Origin: Thalassolituus sp. UBA1087
Lineage (GTDB): Bacteria; Pseudomonadota; Gammaproteobacteria; Pseudomonadales; Oceanobacteraceae
Length of the DNA: 64,000 nt
NCBI GenBank assembly: GCA_002314145.1
Contig: DCCG01000044.1
Coordinates: 1,610 to 65,609 of the forward strand
Direction: 5' to 3'
In this document: positions 51,399-60,957 of the stretch, one piece after another
Layout of the letters: each line of letters begins with the position of its first letter
Position numbering within the stretch: position 1 is the stretch's first letter
The notes under the pieces: generated by a model
Seen by the model: only the letters and a program-made list of their open reading frames with translations
Told to the model about the DNA's origin: nothing
Databases searched by the model: none
Made by a program: the position numbers and the translations under genes

Positions 51399-52066
51399 CA
51401 GGCCACCTGCGTACTGACGTTAATGCCGTTTGCCTGCGGCAACCCCAGCGACAGAATCAGCGCATCGCCGGCTTCCAGCGGGCCGACGCCTGCCGGCGTG
51501 CCGGTCATAACAATATCGCCCGGATTCAGTGTAAAAATACGGCTCATATGGGCAATCAGAGGGATCACCGGAAACAGCATGTCAGCGCTGCTGCCCTGTT
51601 GCTGGACATGACCATTACGTTCCAGTTTCAGTTCAATGGCGCTCCAGTCGGTCACTTTGGCCGCGGCCAAAAATCCAGTCAGCGGACAGGCGCCGTCAAA
51701 GCCTTTCGCCACTTCCCATGGATGGCCTTTTTCTTTCAGTTTTGCCTGCACATCGCGCAGGGTCAGATCAAGCCCCAGGCCCACCCCGGCAATGCCGGCG
51801 GCGACATCGGCATCGCTGGCGTGCTGAAGCCGGTCACCGATCAGCACCGCTATTTCCAGTTCGTGATGTACGGCTCCCTGACCGGCCGGCACAGTAAAAG
51901 ATGGTGCTGCCGGAACCGCTGCCGTGGCGGGTTTGATAAAGAGGATGGGGGCGGAAGGTACCGGGTTATTCAACTCTTTGGCGTGTTCGGCGTAATTACG
52001 TCCGACACAGAGTATTTTGCCGGTGGCATGAGGGAAAGACTGGTTTTCCAGGGTCGCATAAAACAT
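51398..52066 (-). CDS. Fumarylacetoacetate hydrolase family protein (acylpyruvase-like)
   Basis: The 222-residue product has the FAH fold motifs KILCVGRNYAEHAKELNN, HHELEIAVLIG (metal-binding Glu pair), GLGLDLTLRDVQAKLKEKGHPW and PGDIVMTGTPAGVGP. This short form covers acylpyruvases, fumarylpyruvate hydrolases and oxaloacetate-type enzymes; the substrate cannot be told. Its stop overlaps the moeA start, though no functional link is known. Confidence 0.88.
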   Translation of the reverse strand: MFYATLENQSFPHATGKILCVGRNYAEHAKELNNPVPSAPILFIKPATAAVPAAPSFTVPAGQGAVHHELEIAVLIGDRLQHASDADVAAGIAGVGLGLDLTLRDVQAKLKEKGHPWEVAKGFDGACPLTGFLAAAKVTDWSAIELKLERNGHVQQQGSSADMLFPVIPLIAHMSRIFTLNPGDIVMTGTPAGVGPLEAGDALILSLGLPQANGINVSTQVA

Positions 52067-52127
52067 ACAGAAACGGCCTGATACGTAGGAACAAGGCCGT
52101 TATGGTAACGCAACGACAGAAAAAAGT

Positions 52128-52496
52128 TCAGGAAGCTTCGCGTGGCTGACGGATGAGTTCGGCCAGCTCACGATCCACCGATGACGGATCGAGCATATTG
52201 AGTTCCAGCAGCCGGCGCAGACTGGTCATACTGTCGAGATCCATGGAATCACAGGCACAGCCCACCACGTCTTCGTCGATATGCACCAGCGAGCAGTTCA
52301 TCGCGATGTACTCTTCATCAGAAAGCTCCAGTGTCACCGTCAGCTGTTGTTCCAGCTTCCAGTTGACGTTTTCCGGGCGCACCAGCAGTACCCCCCGCAG
52401 ACTGATATCCATGCAATGGGTTTCATAGCTTTGGCCACCGGTTTCAACCTTTACCCGCCGCAGAAAATGCACCCGTTTAAAATGACGTTTATCCAT
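52128..52496 (-). CDS. Single-domain PilZ protein, MapZ-like
   Basis: The 122-residue product has the two c-di-GMP binding motifs: RxxxR at residues 4-8 (RHFKR) and DxSxxG at 30-35 (DISLRG). Its C-terminal helix DLDSMTSLRRLLELNM followed by VDRELAELI is close, from memory, to P. aeruginosa PA4608 (MapZ), which binds the chemotaxis methyltransferase CheR1 in response to c-di-GMP. The ATG at 52496 (AGAGG upstream) is preferred to a GTG at 52517. The two motifs look intact, so ligand binding is expected. Confidence 0.85.
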   Translation of the reverse strand: MDKRHFKRVHFLRRVKVETGGQSYETHCMDISLRGVLLVRPENVNWKLEQQLTVTLELSDEEYIAMNCSLVHIDEDVVGCACDSMDLDSMTSLRRLLELNMLDPSSVDRELAELIRQPREAS

Positions 52497-52689
52497 ACCT
52501 GCCCTCTGTCGGACCACTGGATGGCCGGGATGACCTGCCAGCGTTAAAGTCCCTATTAGGTTTAGTAGTAATTACTGATAACGCAAACGACAGAGCGTCG
52601 CAGAAAGTGACGTTTGTGACAGTGCACAAAGCGGAGAACCGGCGCCAGCCACCCTGTGTTGACAAGGCGGCCGGGCGGACACGGCGGGC

Positions 52690-54351
52690 TTAAGCCAGAC
52701 GTTTGTACTTCATACGTTTAGGTGCCGCATCGGCGCCCAGACGTTTTTTGCGGTCTTCTTCGTATTCGGTGTAGTTCCCCTCAAAGAAGGTCACTTTGGA
52801 ATCCCCTTCGTAGGCCAGAATATGAGTGGCAATGCGGTCAAGGAACCAGCGGTCGTGGGATACCACCATCACAGTCCCCGGGAAAGCATCAATGGCTTCT
52901 TCCAGTGCGCGCAGGGTTTCCACGTCCAGGTCGTTGGACGGCTCATCCAGCAGCAGTACGTTAGCGCCCTGCTTCAGGGTATAAGCCAGCTGCAGACGGC
53001 CACGCTCACCGCCGGACAGATCCCCGACCCGTTTCTGCTGATCGCCGCTTTTGAAGTTAAAGCGGCCGATATAGGCGCGGCTAGGATAATCCTTGCCATT
53101 AATGTTAATCATATCCAGACCGTCGGAAATGGCTTCCCACACGGTTTTCTTGTCGTCCAGCTCATCGCGCAACTGTTCAACGAAGGCCAGCTTCACGGTT
53201 TCACCAATGACAACTTCGCCGGCATCCGGCTTTTCTTCTCCGGCGATCATACGGAACAGGGTGGATTTACCGGCACCGTTACCACCAATAATGCCGACGA
53301 TGGCCCCCGGTGGTACGGCAAAGTCGAGATCATCGATCAGCATACGGTCACCAAAGGACTTACTGACGTTATGGAACTCGATCACTTTATCGCCCAGACG
53401 CGGACCCGGTGGAATATAAATCTCGTTGGTCTCGTTGCGCGTCTGAAACTCACGTGAATTCATTTCTTCGAAGCGCGCCAAGCGGGCTTTGCTCTTCGAC
53501 TGACGGCCTTTGGCGCCCTTACGTACCCACTCCAGCTCATGCTTGATGGCTTTGGTGTGGGCTTCTTCTTCTTTTTTCTCCTGCTCTAAGCGCTTTTCTT
53601 TCGCTTCCAGCCAGGTGGTGTAGTTGCCCTCATAAGGAATACCATGGCCACGGTCGAGCTCCAGAATCCACTCTGCACAGTTATCCAGGAAATAACGATC
53701 GTGAGTGATGGCCACCACGGTGCCGGGATATTCTTCGAGGAATTTTTCCAGCCAGCCAACGGATTCCGCATCCAGATGGTTGGTCGGTTCGTCGAGCAAC
53801 AACATATCCGGTTTGGACATCAGCAGACGGCACAGCGCCACACGGCGGCGTTCACCACCGGACAGTTTGGTGACATCCGCATCCCACGGCGGCAGACGCA
53901 GGGCGTCAGCGGCGATTTCCATCTGCCGTTCCATATCGTGGCCACCGGCGGTTTCGATCAGGGCTTCCAGCTCCCCCTGTTTTTTCGCCAGCGCGTCGAA
54001 ATCAGCATCCGGCTCGGCATAGGCGGCATAAACCTGTTCCAGCGCTTCTTTGGCTTCGACGATGTCTGATAAACCGTCTTCCACATTGCCTTTTACATCT
54101 TTGCTGGGGTCCAGCTCCGGCTCCTGCGGCAGGTAACCGATATTCAGATCCGGTTGTGGACGGGCTTCGCCGACGATGTCAGTGTCCAGTCCCGCCATGA
54201 TTTTCAGCAGGGTGGATTTACCGGCGCCATTCAGACCCAGAACACCGATTTTGGCGCCCGGAAAAAAAGAAAGTGAAATATCACGCAGAATCTGACGTTT
54301 GGGCGGAACGATTTTACCCAGACGGTTCATGGTGAAAACGTATTGTGCCAT
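52690..54351 (-). CDS. ettA: Energy-dependent translational throttle protein EttA
   Basis: EttA is an ABC-F protein that binds the ribosomal E site and gates the first peptide bond in response to the ATP/ADP ratio. The 553-residue product has two ABC units (GLNGAGKST, LSGGERRRVALCRLL, LLLDEPTNHLD; GGNGAGKST, LSGGERGRLQLAYTL, LLLDEPSNDLD) and no membrane part. Length matches E. coli EttA. The gap downstream (52518-52689) shows no gene or clear terminator. Confidence 0.96.
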   Translation of the reverse strand: MAQYVFTMNRLGKIVPPKRQILRDISLSFFPGAKIGVLGLNGAGKSTLLKIMAGLDTDIVGEARPQPDLNIGYLPQEPELDPSKDVKGNVEDGLSDIVEAKEALEQVYAAYAEPDADFDALAKKQGELEALIETAGGHDMERQMEIAADALRLPPWDADVTKLSGGERRRVALCRLLMSKPDMLLLDEPTNHLDAESVGWLEKFLEEYPGTVVAITHDRYFLDNCAEWILELDRGHGIPYEGNYTTWLEAKEKRLEQEKKEEEAHTKAIKHELEWVRKGAKGRQSKSKARLARFEEMNSREFQTRNETNEIYIPPGPRLGDKVIEFHNVSKSFGDRMLIDDLDFAVPPGAIVGIIGGNGAGKSTLFRMIAGEEKPDAGEVVIGETVKLAFVEQLRDELDDKKTVWEAISDGLDMININGKDYPSRAYIGRFNFKSGDQQKRVGDLSGGERGRLQLAYTLKQGANVLLLDEPSNDLDVETLRALEEAIDAFPGTVMVVSHDRWFLDRIATHILAYEGDSKVTFFEGNYTEYEEDRKKRLGADAAPKRMKYKRLA

Positions 54352-54773
54352 GTGAATTTACCTCATATCAGTTGCGGCCAACGCTACTGAAAAGCAGCGC
54401 GTATAGCAACCGCAGCCGCCCGTAAACGAATGTCCGGGCGGGCCGGTGAATAACAACGGAGTCCTATAAAACAGTCAGATTATACCGTATCGGCTACCAT
54501 GGTTTTTTATTTCTGATAAAAAAATCAGTAAACACCGGATCACAGTGTCTGGTTGAACGGCGCGGTTGATCACCCTTTACAACAGGCAGCGCAGTGGCGG
54601 CCATGGGAGATGACACGGCAGTGCCGGTAAGGTCAATTCCTGCCAGGCTCCCTCACGATTTCCACCACAATTCCCGCCATCAGGACGAAACCCATCATAC
54701 ATCCGGTTCAACTACCGGTATCAGGCGCTATACTGATAACGCACCTTAAAAAGTCAGGGGATCGGCGGCAGGA
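54352..54773. other. Divergent intergenic region ettA / GGDEF-EAL gene
   Basis: No gene is supported in these 422 bases. It holds the ettA promoter zone on the minus strand and a plus-strand promoter near its right end. A short repeat CTGAT/ATCAG around A6 lies near 54515-54530 but has no T-run. I see no known regulatory box. Confidence 0.5.
54707..54734 (+). promoter_or_regulatory. Predicted promoter of the PAS-GGDEF-EAL gene
   Basis: TTCAAC (54707-54712) and TATACT (54729-54734) are 16 bases apart and match the sigma-70 consensus at 4 and 5 positions. The ATG is 40 bases downstream. Confidence 0.5.
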
Positions 54774-57700
54774 ATGCTATTTAACATGTTCTCAACAAGC
54801 GGCCGGGATATCCCGCTGCGCTCCAGCCTGCTGAATATTCCGTTATTCGTTCTCAGTTTCCTGTCACTGACACTGGTGCTGGCCTGGAGCAGCTGGCAAC
54901 AGTACCAGCAGGATAAGGCCATGCACATCAACGAGGTGCACCTCACCCTGGAGAACTACGCTCAGCAGGCAGGACTGCTGGCCCAGGCCGGCATTGCTGC
55001 CAACACTATGTTTGTGCGCGGCTATGCCGATCTGATCGGGAAAACCGCCGCCGGCGATCCACAGGCCAGTGAACACCTGTGGAATGAAATGCAACGTTCA
55101 TTTTTTAATATTACCGGCTATACCCTGTTTGACGGCGAAGGCCACTTTCTGCAGCAGGGTGGCGAACAGATTCACAGCAACGAAATAGCCGATATATACG
55201 TTAATATCAACGCTTCAGGCGGTGATCACGGCCTCTTCCTGCTGCGTTATGGCGGCCGCGGCGGTTTTTATTTTTTCAGCCGTTTCAGCACAGATGACGG
55301 AAAATCCTATATTTTTGTCAGCCGCCGTGCTTACAGCAAGCTGTCACAGATTATATATAACGGCCACTTCCCCGGCTTTGAAATGCTGCTCATCGATACC
55401 CGGACCGAAACGGTCAGCATACGGGAATTTTATTTCGCTGATTCAGACAACCAGCCCGGTCTGAAAGAGGAAGAAAAACGCAACATTCTGTTCCGTACCA
55501 GCATTCCGTTTTCACATTGGGATGTCGCCGCCTTACCGGTCAAGGATGGTACCAACCCCGGCCTGCTGCAACGCCTCAGTTCGCCGTTACTGGTGCTGTT
55601 AGTGTTCGCCATCCTGGCCAGTATTCTGTGGCTGATTATGCGCCGCCAGGAACGTAAAGCCCGACAGATCGAAGCCATCCGGCGCCAGACCGAACAACGC
55701 GCAGACCGGGTACTGGCGTCGGTTGACGATGCACTGATTTCAACCGATTCCCACGGCGTTATTGATTACGTCAACCCCAGAGGCGCCGCCCTGTTAATTG
55801 AAATGGGGGTGCGTAAATTTGTCGGCGCAGCACTGTCCGACGTATGGCCCGATAAACAGGCGCTGTGGAACCGCGGTTTATCAACCGAAGAACTGGAAAT
55901 GCTGGCCGACAGCGGCCGTCGTATGAAAATCACCATCGGTGACGAAGAACGTATCCTTGAACAGGAGTACAACCCCCTGTACGAGCGCCGCAAAATCTGC
56001 GGTATTGTCTGGCTGTTGCGTGATATTACCGACGCCGAGCATGTAACCCGTGCCATGCAGCAGAGCCAACAGCGTTACAAGGCTTTGTTTGAAGAATCGG
56101 GCGTTGCCCACTGTGTTATCGACGTATCCGCGTTCAACGGCAGTATTGACGAGATTAAAATCGTCGACGTTAACGACGCTGCGGTACGCATTGCCGGCGC
56201 CGACAGCCGTGAACATCTGATCGCCAACTTTAAAGCGCTCAATGCCCGGCCGGATAAACCCCAGTTCGCTCAATCACTGCAACGGGCGCTGGAGCTTGAT
56301 CTGGCCACTACTGAATTTGATATCCGGCTGAAATGCTTTGATGGAGAAGTCCGCGATTTCTGGGTCAATCTCAGTCTGCATTCAGGCTCCGCTGAGCATG
56401 CACTGATGACATTACTCGACGTCACCGAAAGCAAGCAGGCAAACAAACAGATCCGTGAGCGCGAAGCTTTCTGGTCCAGTATTACCGCCAGTATGCCGGA
56501 CGTGATTTATGTTCTGGACATCGACGAGAAACTGCAGCCGACACTGGTATACCGTAACCGCGAAGTGGCCGACCTGTTGGGCTATCCGCCGGAAGCACGG
56601 CAGGGTAAACATCACTGGATTGATTACGCCCCCAAAGCCGAAATGGAGACCATCCGCAATAACATTGCCGGCAACCGCCATATGAAGCCCGGAGAAACCC
56701 GCCAGGCGCAGATGACCTTTATTCATTACGACGGCAGTGAACGCATACTGAAATCCCAGGACACACCCTTGCAGTTCGATGAGAAAGGTTATGTCACCCG
56801 TTATATTGGCAGTGTCCGTGACGTCACCGATGAAGTGCGTAAACAACAGCAGGTAAGAGATTCCGAACGCCGCTACCGGCTGCTGGCCGAAAATATCAAC
56901 GACGTGATCTGGGCGTCGGATTTAAATCTTAACTTCAATTTCGTCAGTGCTTCCGTGGAGCGTATTCTGGGCTATAAACAGGATGAACTGCTGAGTGAAG
57001 GGGTGAACGCTATTTTCGAAATTCAGGACATCCGCACCATGGTGCATGACATGCGTGCGATGCTGAATAAAGCCCGGCTTAACCCGGAAAAAGCCAGAAC
57101 CAATAAAGACCTGATTAAAATCGACATGATGGCGACCAGCAAACAGGGAGACGATGTGCTGCTGGAACTGCAGGCGACCACGCTGTGGAATGAAGATAAT
57201 GAACTGCAGGGTATTCTCGGCATCTGCCGTGACGTCACCGAAGCAAGAGCCATCGAACAGGAACTCAGGCTGGCCGCTGAAGTGTTTGCCAACAGTAATG
57301 AAGCCATCATCATTACCGACAACACCATGAACATTGCCAATGCCAACCGCGCGTTCTGCGCCATCACAGGTTATAAATACGATGACGTGATTGGCCGTAC
57401 CCCGGACTTCCTTATTTCTGATGACCGCCATGACATCACCTTTTATGAAAAAATAGGTCAGGCACTGGTGATCGACGGCTACTGGCAGGGAGAGATTTTT
57501 TATCGCTGCATGGATGGCGAAGTAAGAACCGGCTGGGCAGGCGTAACCGCAATCCGCGATGATCAGCATGAGGTCCAGAGCCTGATCATTATTATGTCCG
57601 ATATTACCGAACGTAAAGTGATTGAAGAGCGTATTCACAAGCTGGCCTATTTTGATCCGCTGACAGGTCTGCCAAACCGTACCCAGATGCACGAAAAACT

Positions 57701-58949
57701 GGATGCCATGATCCGCCGGGCCAAAAGTGGCGATCAGTGTCTGGCTCTGTTGTTTATTGACCTTGACCGTTTCAAACCGATCAATGATTCCATGGGTCAC
57801 CCGGCGGGCGATCAGGTGTTAAAGCAGGTCGCTCAGCGCTTACGTGAATGCACCAAGCAGGATGATCTGGTCTGTCGTATGGGGGGCGATGAATTTACCC
57901 TGGCACTGGGCGGCCTGACGGATGCTGACCAGGCCGGTAACACCGCCATCAAAGTGGCCGAACGCATTCTGCACTGTCTGAATAAACCTTATGTTCTTCA
58001 GCAGCGTGAAGTTTTTATCAGCGCCAGCATCGGCATTTCAATTTATCCCCATGACGGCGAAAGCGTGATTGAACTGCTGAAGAATTCCGACATGGCCATG
58101 TACCACGCCAAAAATCTGGGCCGCGATAACGTGCAGTTTTTCGATGAAAAAATGAACGAGAAAGCCGTCGAGATGATGGAGCTGGAAAACGACCTGCGCC
58201 AGGCCCAGAGCCGCAACGAACTGGAACTTTACTTCCAGCCACAGTATCAGGCCCGCAGCGGCGACGTGGTTGGCGCCGAAGCCCTGTTACGCTGGCACCA
58301 TCCGGACAAAGGCATGATATCTCCTGCGGTCTTTATTCCCGTAATTGAAGACACCGGCCTGATCGTTCCGGTGGGCGAATGGGTATTAAGCGAAGCATGC
58401 CGTCACTTCGCCGCCTGGCAACAGCAGGGACTGAGCGTTAACCGCATTGCTGTCAACGTATCAGCGCGTCAGTTCAAACACGACGGCTTTATCGATGCAG
58501 TCAAAAACGCCATTACGGCGGCCGGCATTCAGCCCAGCCAGCTGGAACTGGAACTGACGGAAAGCATTCTGATGGACGATGTCGCCCACACTCTGGCGGC
58601 GCTGAAGTCGTTGCGTGATATCGGCGTGCGTACCGCCATTGATGACTTCGGTACCGGTTATTCATCGCTCAATTATCTTAAGCAGTTCCCGGTCGATATT
58701 CTCAAAATTGACCGCAGTTTTATTCAGAACCTGCCGCAGAACGCTGACGATGCTCAGATTACCCGTACCATCATCGCCATGGCCCATAACCTCGGCATGG
58801 GCGTGATCGCTGAAGGGGTGGAAACCCGCGAGCAGCTGGAATTTCTGATCTCCGCTGACTGTGAAGAAGTACAGGGTTTCCTGCTCAGTAAGCCGTTGCC
58901 GGTCAGCGATCTGCTGCCACTGTTGCAGAGCAACAGCCAACAACACTGA
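54774..58949 (+). CDS. Membrane PAS-GGDEF-EAL c-di-GMP signalling protein
   Basis: The 1391-residue protein has TM1 (about 18-40), a periplasmic sensor (about 42-268), TM2 (about 270-290), then about five PAS-type segments (about 310-950), a GGDEF domain with the intact signature at 1037-1041, and an EAL domain starting EALLRW at 1169. The EAL residues needed for hydrolysis are visible (NVSARQF, ELTES, DDFGTGYSSL, KIDRSF, EGVET). The GGDEF inhibitory site RxxD reads KQDD. It may therefore both make and cut c-di-GMP. The start is uncertain: another ATG lies at 54786. No partner gene adjoins. Confidence 0.92.
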   Translation: MLFNMFSTSGRDIPLRSSLLNIPLFVLSFLSLTLVLAWSSWQQYQQDKAMHINEVHLTLENYAQQAGLLAQAGIAANTMFVRGYADLIGKTAAGDPQASEHLWNEMQRSFFNITGYTLFDGEGHFLQQGGEQIHSNEIADIYVNINASGGDHGLFLLRYGGRGGFYFFSRFSTDDGKSYIFVSRRAYSKLSQIIYNGHFPGFEMLLIDTRTETVSIREFYFADSDNQPGLKEEEKRNILFRTSIPFSHWDVAALPVKDGTNPGLLQRLSSPLLVLLVFAILASILWLIMRRQERKARQIEAIRRQTEQRADRVLASVDDALISTDSHGVIDYVNPRGAALLIEMGVRKFVGAALSDVWPDKQALWNRGLSTEELEMLADSGRRMKITIGDEERILEQEYNPLYERRKICGIVWLLRDITDAEHVTRAMQQSQQRYKALFEESGVAHCVIDVSAFNGSIDEIKIVDVNDAAVRIAGADSREHLIANFKALNARPDKPQFAQSLQRALELDLATTEFDIRLKCFDGEVRDFWVNLSLHSGSAEHALMTLLDVTESKQANKQIREREAFWSSITASMPDVIYVLDIDEKLQPTLVYRNREVADLLGYPPEARQGKHHWIDYAPKAEMETIRNNIAGNRHMKPGETRQAQMTFIHYDGSERILKSQDTPLQFDEKGYVTRYIGSVRDVTDEVRKQQQVRDSERRYRLLAENINDVIWASDLNLNFNFVSASVERILGYKQDELLSEGVNAIFEIQDIRTMVHDMRAMLNKARLNPEKARTNKDLIKIDMMATSKQGDDVLLELQATTLWNEDNELQGILGICRDVTEARAIEQELRLAAEVFANSNEAIIITDNTMNIANANRAFCAITGYKYDDVIGRTPDFLISDDRHDITFYEKIGQALVIDGYWQGEIFYRCMDGEVRTGWAGVTAIRDDQHEVQSLIIIMSDITERKVIEERIHKLAYFDPLTGLPNRTQMHEKLDAMIRRAKSGDQCLALLFIDLDRFKPINDSMGHPAGDQVLKQVAQRLRECTKQDDLVCRMGGDEFTLALGGLTDADQAGNTAIKVAERILHCLNKPYVLQQREVFISASIGISIYPHDGESVIELLKNSDMAMYHAKNLGRDNVQFFDEKMNEKAVEMMELENDLRQAQSRNELELYFQPQYQARSGDVVGAEALLRWHHPDKGMISPAVFIPVIEDTGLIVPVGEWVLSEACRHFAAWQQQGLSVNRIAVNVSARQFKHDGFIDAVKNAITAAGIQPSQLELELTESILMDDVAHTLAALKSLRDIGVRTAIDDFGTGYSSLNYLKQFPVDILKIDRSFIQNLPQNADDAQITRTIIAMAHNLGMGVIAEGVETREQLEFLISADCEEVQGFLLSKPLPVSDLLPLLQSNSQQH

Positions 58950-59126
58950 AGGCTGCCTCTTAACGCCACTACAGTCCTCATGCAACAGCCTCATAGCAGC
59001 CTCATCGTGAAGCGATTTCACCGCCACGATGATTCCTTCTCAAGTGCCTTGCCGCCCAGTTTGCGCTAGAATGCCCGCCTTTCTTTTTCCGAACTCTGAC
59101 TTAGCCCTTATTAAGAGGATGCCCTG

Positions 59127-60389
59127 ATGTTTAGCCGTGATATGAACATAGCGGATTTTGATCCGGAACTGTGGTCTGCAATGCAAGCCGAAGATGCCCG
59201 TCAGGAGCATCACATCGAGCTGATCGCCTCCGAAAACTACACCAGCCCACGGGTGATGGAAGCTCAGGGCTCCCAGCTGACCAACAAATACGCCGAAGGT
59301 TATCCCGGCAAGCGCTACTATGGTGGCTGCGAACACGTGGATGTGATCGAACAGCTGGCCATCGACCGTGCTAAAGAACTGTTCGGCGCCCCTTACGCCA
59401 ATGTACAGCCTCACTCAGGTTCTCAGGCCAACGCTGCCGTTTACTTCGCTCTGTGTCAGCCGGGCGACACCATTCTGGGCATGAGCCTGGCCCACGGTGG
59501 TCACCTGACCCACGGTGCTTCCGTCTCTTTCTCCGGCCGCATCTACAACGCCGTTCAGTACGGTCTGAATCCGGAAACCGGCGAAATTGACTACGCCGAA
59601 GTGGAACGTCTGGCCAAAGAACACAAGCCAAAAATGATCGTCGCCGGTTTCTCTGCCTACAGCCGTGTGGTTGACTGGCAGCGTTTCCGCGACATCGCCG
59701 ACGAAGTGGGTGCTTACCTGTTCGTTGATATGGCACACATTGCCGGTCTGGTGGCGGCAGGACAGTATCCGTCTCCGGTCGGCATCGCCGACGTGGTGAC
59801 CACTACGACCCACAAAACCCTGCGCGGTCCGCGTGGTGGTCTGATTCTGGCGAAAGAAGACGAAGAGCTGAACAAAAAACTCAACTTTGCCGTCTTCCCG
59901 GAATCCCAGGGGGGCCCGCTGATGCATGTGATTGCAGCCAAAGCCGTGTGCTTCAAAGAAGCCATGAGCCCTGACTATAAAGAGTACCAGGCTCAGGTGC
60001 TGAAAAACGCCCGCGCAATGGCGAAAACCTTTATCGAACGCGGTATCAACATTGTCTCCGGCGGTACCGACGACCACCTGTTCCTGGTGGACCTGATCGG
60101 CAAGGAATACACAGGTAAGGACGCGGATGCCGCACTGGGCCGCGCCAATATCACAGTCAACAAAAACTCGGTCCCCAACGATCCGCGTTCGCCGTTTGTT
60201 ACCTCCGGTCTGCGTATCGGTTCTCCGGCCATGACCAGCCGTGGCTTTAAAGAAGAGCAGGCCATACAGCTGACCAACTGGATCTGTGACGTTCTGGATG
60301 GTCTGGAAACAGGCGATTCTTCGGCCGCCGAAGCAGAGGTTAAAGCCAAAGTGATCGCTCTGTGCGAACAGTTCCCGGTTTATAAGTAA
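59127..60389 (+). CDS. glyA: Serine hydroxymethyltransferase
   Basis: GlyA interconverts serine and glycine with tetrahydrofolate. The 420-residue product shows HHIELIASENYTSPRVMEAQGS near the start, GGHLTHGASVSFSG, and the PLP-lysine loop VVTTTTHKTLRGPRGG. AGAGGA precedes the ATG at 59127. It is alone between the GGDEF-EAL gene and a strong terminator. No glycine riboswitch is seen upstream. Confidence 0.97.
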   Translation: MFSRDMNIADFDPELWSAMQAEDARQEHHIELIASENYTSPRVMEAQGSQLTNKYAEGYPGKRYYGGCEHVDVIEQLAIDRAKELFGAPYANVQPHSGSQANAAVYFALCQPGDTILGMSLAHGGHLTHGASVSFSGRIYNAVQYGLNPETGEIDYAEVERLAKEHKPKMIVAGFSAYSRVVDWQRFRDIADEVGAYLFVDMAHIAGLVAAGQYPSPVGIADVVTTTTHKTLRGPRGGLILAKEDEELNKKLNFAVFPESQGGPLMHVIAAKAVCFKEAMSPDYKEYQAQVLKNARAMAKTFIERGINIVSGGTDDHLFLVDLIGKEYTGKDADAALGRANITVNKNSVPNDPRSPFVTSGLRIGSPAMTSRGFKEEQAIQLTNWICDVLDGLETGDSSAAEAEVKAKVIALCEQFPVYK

Positions 60390-60419
60390 GCGCCTTTAAA
60401 CCGCCTGCCGCATGGCAAC

Positions 60420-60456
60420 CAGCCCGCGCCGGAGTAAATCCGCCGCGGGCTTTTTA
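60420..60456 (+). terminator. Terminator after glyA
   Basis: A long hairpin with AGCCCGCG/CGCGGGCT outer stem and an inner CGGA/TCCG stem is followed by five T. It lies about 30 bases after the glyA stop. Confidence 0.9.
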
Positions 60457-60532
60457 CTGTACGGCTTTTGGGCTTTTTAGTGTGCCTCCCACAGCACGAT
60501 GAATACCGCACAGCAAGGTACGACCGTACCAC

Positions 60533-60561
60533 CTGTCATCAAAATGTCACTGGAATGTCAT
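60533..60561 (+). promoter_or_regulatory. PHO-box-like triple repeat (PhoB binding site)
   Basis: Three 7-base repeats, CTGTCAT (60533), ATGTCAC (60544) and ATGTCAT (60555), stand exactly 11 bases apart, the spacing of PhoB half-sites. A weak -10 (TTAAAG at 60574) lies 12 bases beyond, where a PhoB-activated promoter would have it. The gene at 60616 follows. Confidence 0.75.
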
Positions 60562-60615
60562 AGCCTCGCCGGATTAAAGTCCTGTCCTCACGATGAATTC
60601 ATCCAGGGAGCGCTT

Positions 60616-60957
60616 ATGACTGACACCCCACTGCCAGTAACCGAAAACGATCTCCGGACTATGCTCAGCGACGCCGAAAGCGCGCTGGACAGTGCATCGC
60701 AGGGACTCTGGACCCTGGTCAGACTCCCCGCCCCCGAATTATGGCAACAACATCCCTGGGCAGACGAAGTCTGTGGTTTCTGGGTGATCGCGGTGATGGG
60801 AAAATCCTGCATTTATTACAATGACCTCAGCAAAGGCTTCTGCCTCGGACGGTTCAGTCGCTGGGGCATTATTGATGATTACCAGACCGAGAAAACCACC
60901 CTGTCGGAACGGCTGCGCGGCCTGTCGTCCCTCGCCGGGCAACTGAGCGAAGCCTGA
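60616..60957 (+). CDS. Hypothetical protein behind a PHO-box-like promoter
   Basis: I do not recognise this 113-residue protein. It has no signal peptide or clear membrane helix. It is acidic at the N-terminus (MTDTPLPVTENDLRTMLSDAESAL), then has a Trp-rich middle (HPWADEVCGFWVIAVMGKSCIYYNDLSKGFCLGRFSRWGIIDDYQ) with three cysteines. AGGGAG lies 5 bases before the ATG at 60616, which I prefer to upstream in-frame starts inside the promoter. The triple TGTCA repeat 55 bases upstream suggests induction under phosphate starvation. Confidence 0.7.
   Translation: MTDTPLPVTENDLRTMLSDAESALDSASQGLWTLVRLPAPELWQQHPWADEVCGFWVIAVMGKSCIYYNDLSKGFCLGRFSRWGIIDDYQTEKTTLSERLRGLSSLAGQLSEA

Noticed and set aside
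56922..57800. Long minus-strand open frame of 292 codons
   Set aside because: It is antisense to the PAS region of the GGDEF-EAL gene and shows no domain features.
59415..60077. Minus-strand open frame of 220 codons
   Set aside because: It is the antisense shadow of glyA, which is fully conserved.
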